A stretch of DNA of 64,000 nucleotides, from assembly GCA_003695915.1 (NCBI GenBank), contig RFGF01000017.1, forward strand, positions 1 to 64,000. The letters run 5' to 3'. How positions within the stretch are numbered: the first letter of the stretch is position 1; each line of letters starts with the position of its first letter. Under the pieces are notes generated by a model. That model had not been told where the DNA came from. It worked only from the letters and a program-made list of their open reading frames with translations, and did no database searches. Positions 62,748-64,000 of this stretch are shown here, in pieces. The translations under genes were made by a program, and so were the position numbers. Source of the DNA: Nitrospirota bacterium (lineage in GTDB: Bacteria > Nitrospirota > Nitrospiria > Nitrospirales > UBA8639).

Positions 62748-63893
62748 TCAGCAGTCTCGACGGACCGAACGAAGAAGTCGCTGACACATTCCCACAATAT
62801 CATCTTTTCTTCTCTGCAATTCCCCACCGACGATATACACGCAGTCATCGCCTCCGAGCTCTCGTATTTCCGATATTCGTGCTACTTGGAGTCGACCCGC
62901 TACCGTGGGACATATGGGCCGAAAAGACCCCCACGACCGGGTACAGGCTTCCGTCGTTTTGATCCATTCCATCCGATCGATCCCATACGGTCCGCCAAAA
63001 AGAGGATAGACGCTAATATCGGCTCCCAGCGCACGAGGCAGTTCACCAAAGAGCACAGATGGGGCGATGCCCTGTGCCGGCGAATGGATAAAACTTCCGA
63101 GAAACGCCGGATGGCTCATCACGGGCAAAGCAATCCGGGCATCGTGCGCCATCTGTCTCAACGCATCGAAGCCCATCAGTCCAGGACACATCAACAATCC
63201 AGATGCGCCAGCGTCCTTGGCAAAGCGGCATCGCTTGGACAGCATTTCACAGGGACCCGTGACATTGACGAAGTAGAGACATCTTCTTCCCGTCTCCCGA
63301 TTGACTCGATTGACCGCTTCCGCACAACGAGCCACGCGTTCTTCGAACCGACACCATGGCTGATCAGCCAACGCTTGATCGTCCTTGATCATATCCAATC
63401 CGCCTGCGGCAAATTGAGCAGCCAATCGTGCCAATTCTTGGGACGAGAGACCCAATGGCTTGAGTACCCCGCACACGAGTGGTCGATTATAGCACTCAAC
63501 GAGGTGGCGTATTTCCCGCAAGCCAAACCGTGCTCCCGGAAGCGTCCCCGACAAAGACGAAGGAAATTCCAGGTGAACCACTCTGACCAATGGGTTCAAA
63601 CTGCACATCCCAAAGATGACATTCAATAATTGACAAATATCGTGCTTCACCAACTTTGTTGCAAAACTGATGACGGCTTCATATGCCTGGCTTTCAGGGC
63701 ATGGTGCGATATGTTCGATACGCCCAACGATCTGTTGAGCAATCAATTCCTCAGGCACGAGATCGGCTGACAGCTCCACGGTCTGATCCAGACATAAGGC
63801 CTGAGCTATACGCTCAACATCGATCCATTCTTGCGAAATCCGATAGTGAACGAAAAATCGTTCGTCTGACATATCGCGCACGCCATCACTCAT
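62748..63893 (-). CDS. RuBisCO-like protein (form IV)
   Basis: A 381-residue protein of the RuBisCO large-subunit superfamily. Seen are LVCGVLKPLGLSSQELARLA (active-site Lys145; the next catalytic Lys is Leu), GGLDMIKDDQALADQPWC, GPCEMLSKRCRFAKDAGASG, PVMSHPAFLGSF and GADISVYPLFGGPYG. The canonical KDDE metal-binding segment is KDDQ here (carbamylated-Lys position 170 kept, Glu to Gln at 173). Loss of these residues rules out normal carboxylation and marks a form IV RLP, whose relatives include methionine-salvage enolases. ATG 63893 has AAAGGAG upstream. Physiological reaction unknown. Confidence 0.88.
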   Translation of the reverse strand: MSDGVRDMSDERFFVHYRISQEWIDVERIAQALCLDQTVELSADLVPEELIAQQIVGRIEHIAPCPESQAYEAVISFATKLVKHDICQLLNVIFGMCSLNPLVRVVHLEFPSSLSGTLPGARFGLREIRHLVECYNRPLVCGVLKPLGLSSQELARLAAQFAAGGLDMIKDDQALADQPWCRFEERVARCAEAVNRVNRETGRRCLYFVNVTGPCEMLSKRCRFAKDAGASGLLMCPGLMGFDALRQMAHDARIALPVMSHPAFLGSFIHSPAQGIAPSVLFGELPRALGADISVYPLFGGPYGIDRMEWIKTTEACTRSWGSFRPICPTVAGRLQVARISEIRELGGDDCVYIVGGELQRRKDDIVGMCQRLLRSVRRDC

Positions 63894-64000
63894 GTCAGAC
63901 AGGCTCCTTTAGATGCCTCCCCCATCAGGTTTGATTGCCTGAGAAACAACCATCAACCGAGCACAAATATCTTCAACAGGGACTCACCCGCTTCGCCCGC

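Noticed and set aside
62748-63893. True carbon-fixing RuBisCO large subunit
   Set aside because: Length is about 381 residues and the KDDE and second catalytic Lys motifs are altered, so it is a form IV RuBisCO-like protein.
1-64000. CRISPR arrays, insertion sequences, rRNA genes and prophage genes
   Set aside because: No regularly spaced repeats, transposase motifs, rRNA-like sequence or phage structural genes were seen on reading through the window.

Overview
The window reads as ordinary chromosome of a Gram-negative, probably chemolithoautotrophic bacterium. My best guess is a Nitrospira-like member of Nitrospirota. The basis is the mixture of exported PEP-CTERM proteins, a CopC/CopD pair, a mono-haem cytochrome c, a RuBisCO-like protein, a Slp lipoprotein, a Pal-type lipoprotein and moderately high GC. 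This assignment is inference from gene content; no rRNA or ribosomal-protein marker is present to fix it. No tRNA, rRNA, CRISPR array or insertion sequence was recognised.

Layout. 0-6 kb is an accessory-looking stretch: a UDG-like protein, two proteins carrying the HEPN Rx4H motif (one fused to CBS domains), a SixA-type phosphatase, a decayed membrane-protein fragment, a PD-(D/E)XK-like protein and an AT-rich pair of unknown ORFs that may be one frameshifted gene. 6.2-7.9 kb is a tightly overlapping pterin/folate operon (folM-like, folX/folB-like, folK). 8-9 kb holds a VapBC-type toxin-antitoxin pair beside a decayed second copy of an ECF-transporter T gene. 9.1-18 kb is a long leftward gene train: EgtB-like sulfoxide synthase, gamma-glutamylcyclotransferase-like protein, TPR membrane protein, 5'-nucleotidase, a fused ECF S-A-A protein and EcfT. 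Diverging from it (18.4-20.8 kb) is an Opu-type ABC importer with a fused binding protein and permease. The enzyme/transporter pairing suggests thiohistidine (ergothioneine-type) or betaine metabolism.

21-30 kb is mostly housekeeping: purH, purD, a TsaC/YrdC protein and threonine aldolase, plus a degenerate receiver-DUF2934 protein. 30-34.3 kb is an alpha-glucan module (GH13 enzyme translationally coupled to glycogen phosphorylase). 34.6-39.1 kb contains a TPR protein, a PEP-CTERM protein and two gene fossils (PEP-CTERM-like and glutaredoxin-like). 39-44.7 kb holds small conserved proteins, comM and an envelope pair including a Pal/OmpA lipoprotein. 45-46.4 kb encodes the most unusual protein, an HPF/RaiA-like ribosome-binding domain fused to sigma-70 regions 2 and 4, followed by a small protein with a zinc anti-sigma HX3CX2C motif. 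46.6-53 kb has copC/copD, a GYD protein, a PEP-CTERM protein, cytochrome c and a tandem universal stress protein. 53-64 kb has an LtaS-like phosphotransferase, a TPR protein, Slp, a HAD nucleotidase, an exported Lon-type protease domain, an HD-GYP relative without its GYP motif and a RuBisCO-like protein.

The strongest candidates for undescribed biology are the HPF-sigma/anti-sigma pair, the EgtB-GGCT gene pair diverging from an EgtUV-like importer, and the 5'-nucleotidase coupled to a fused, asymmetric ECF transporter.
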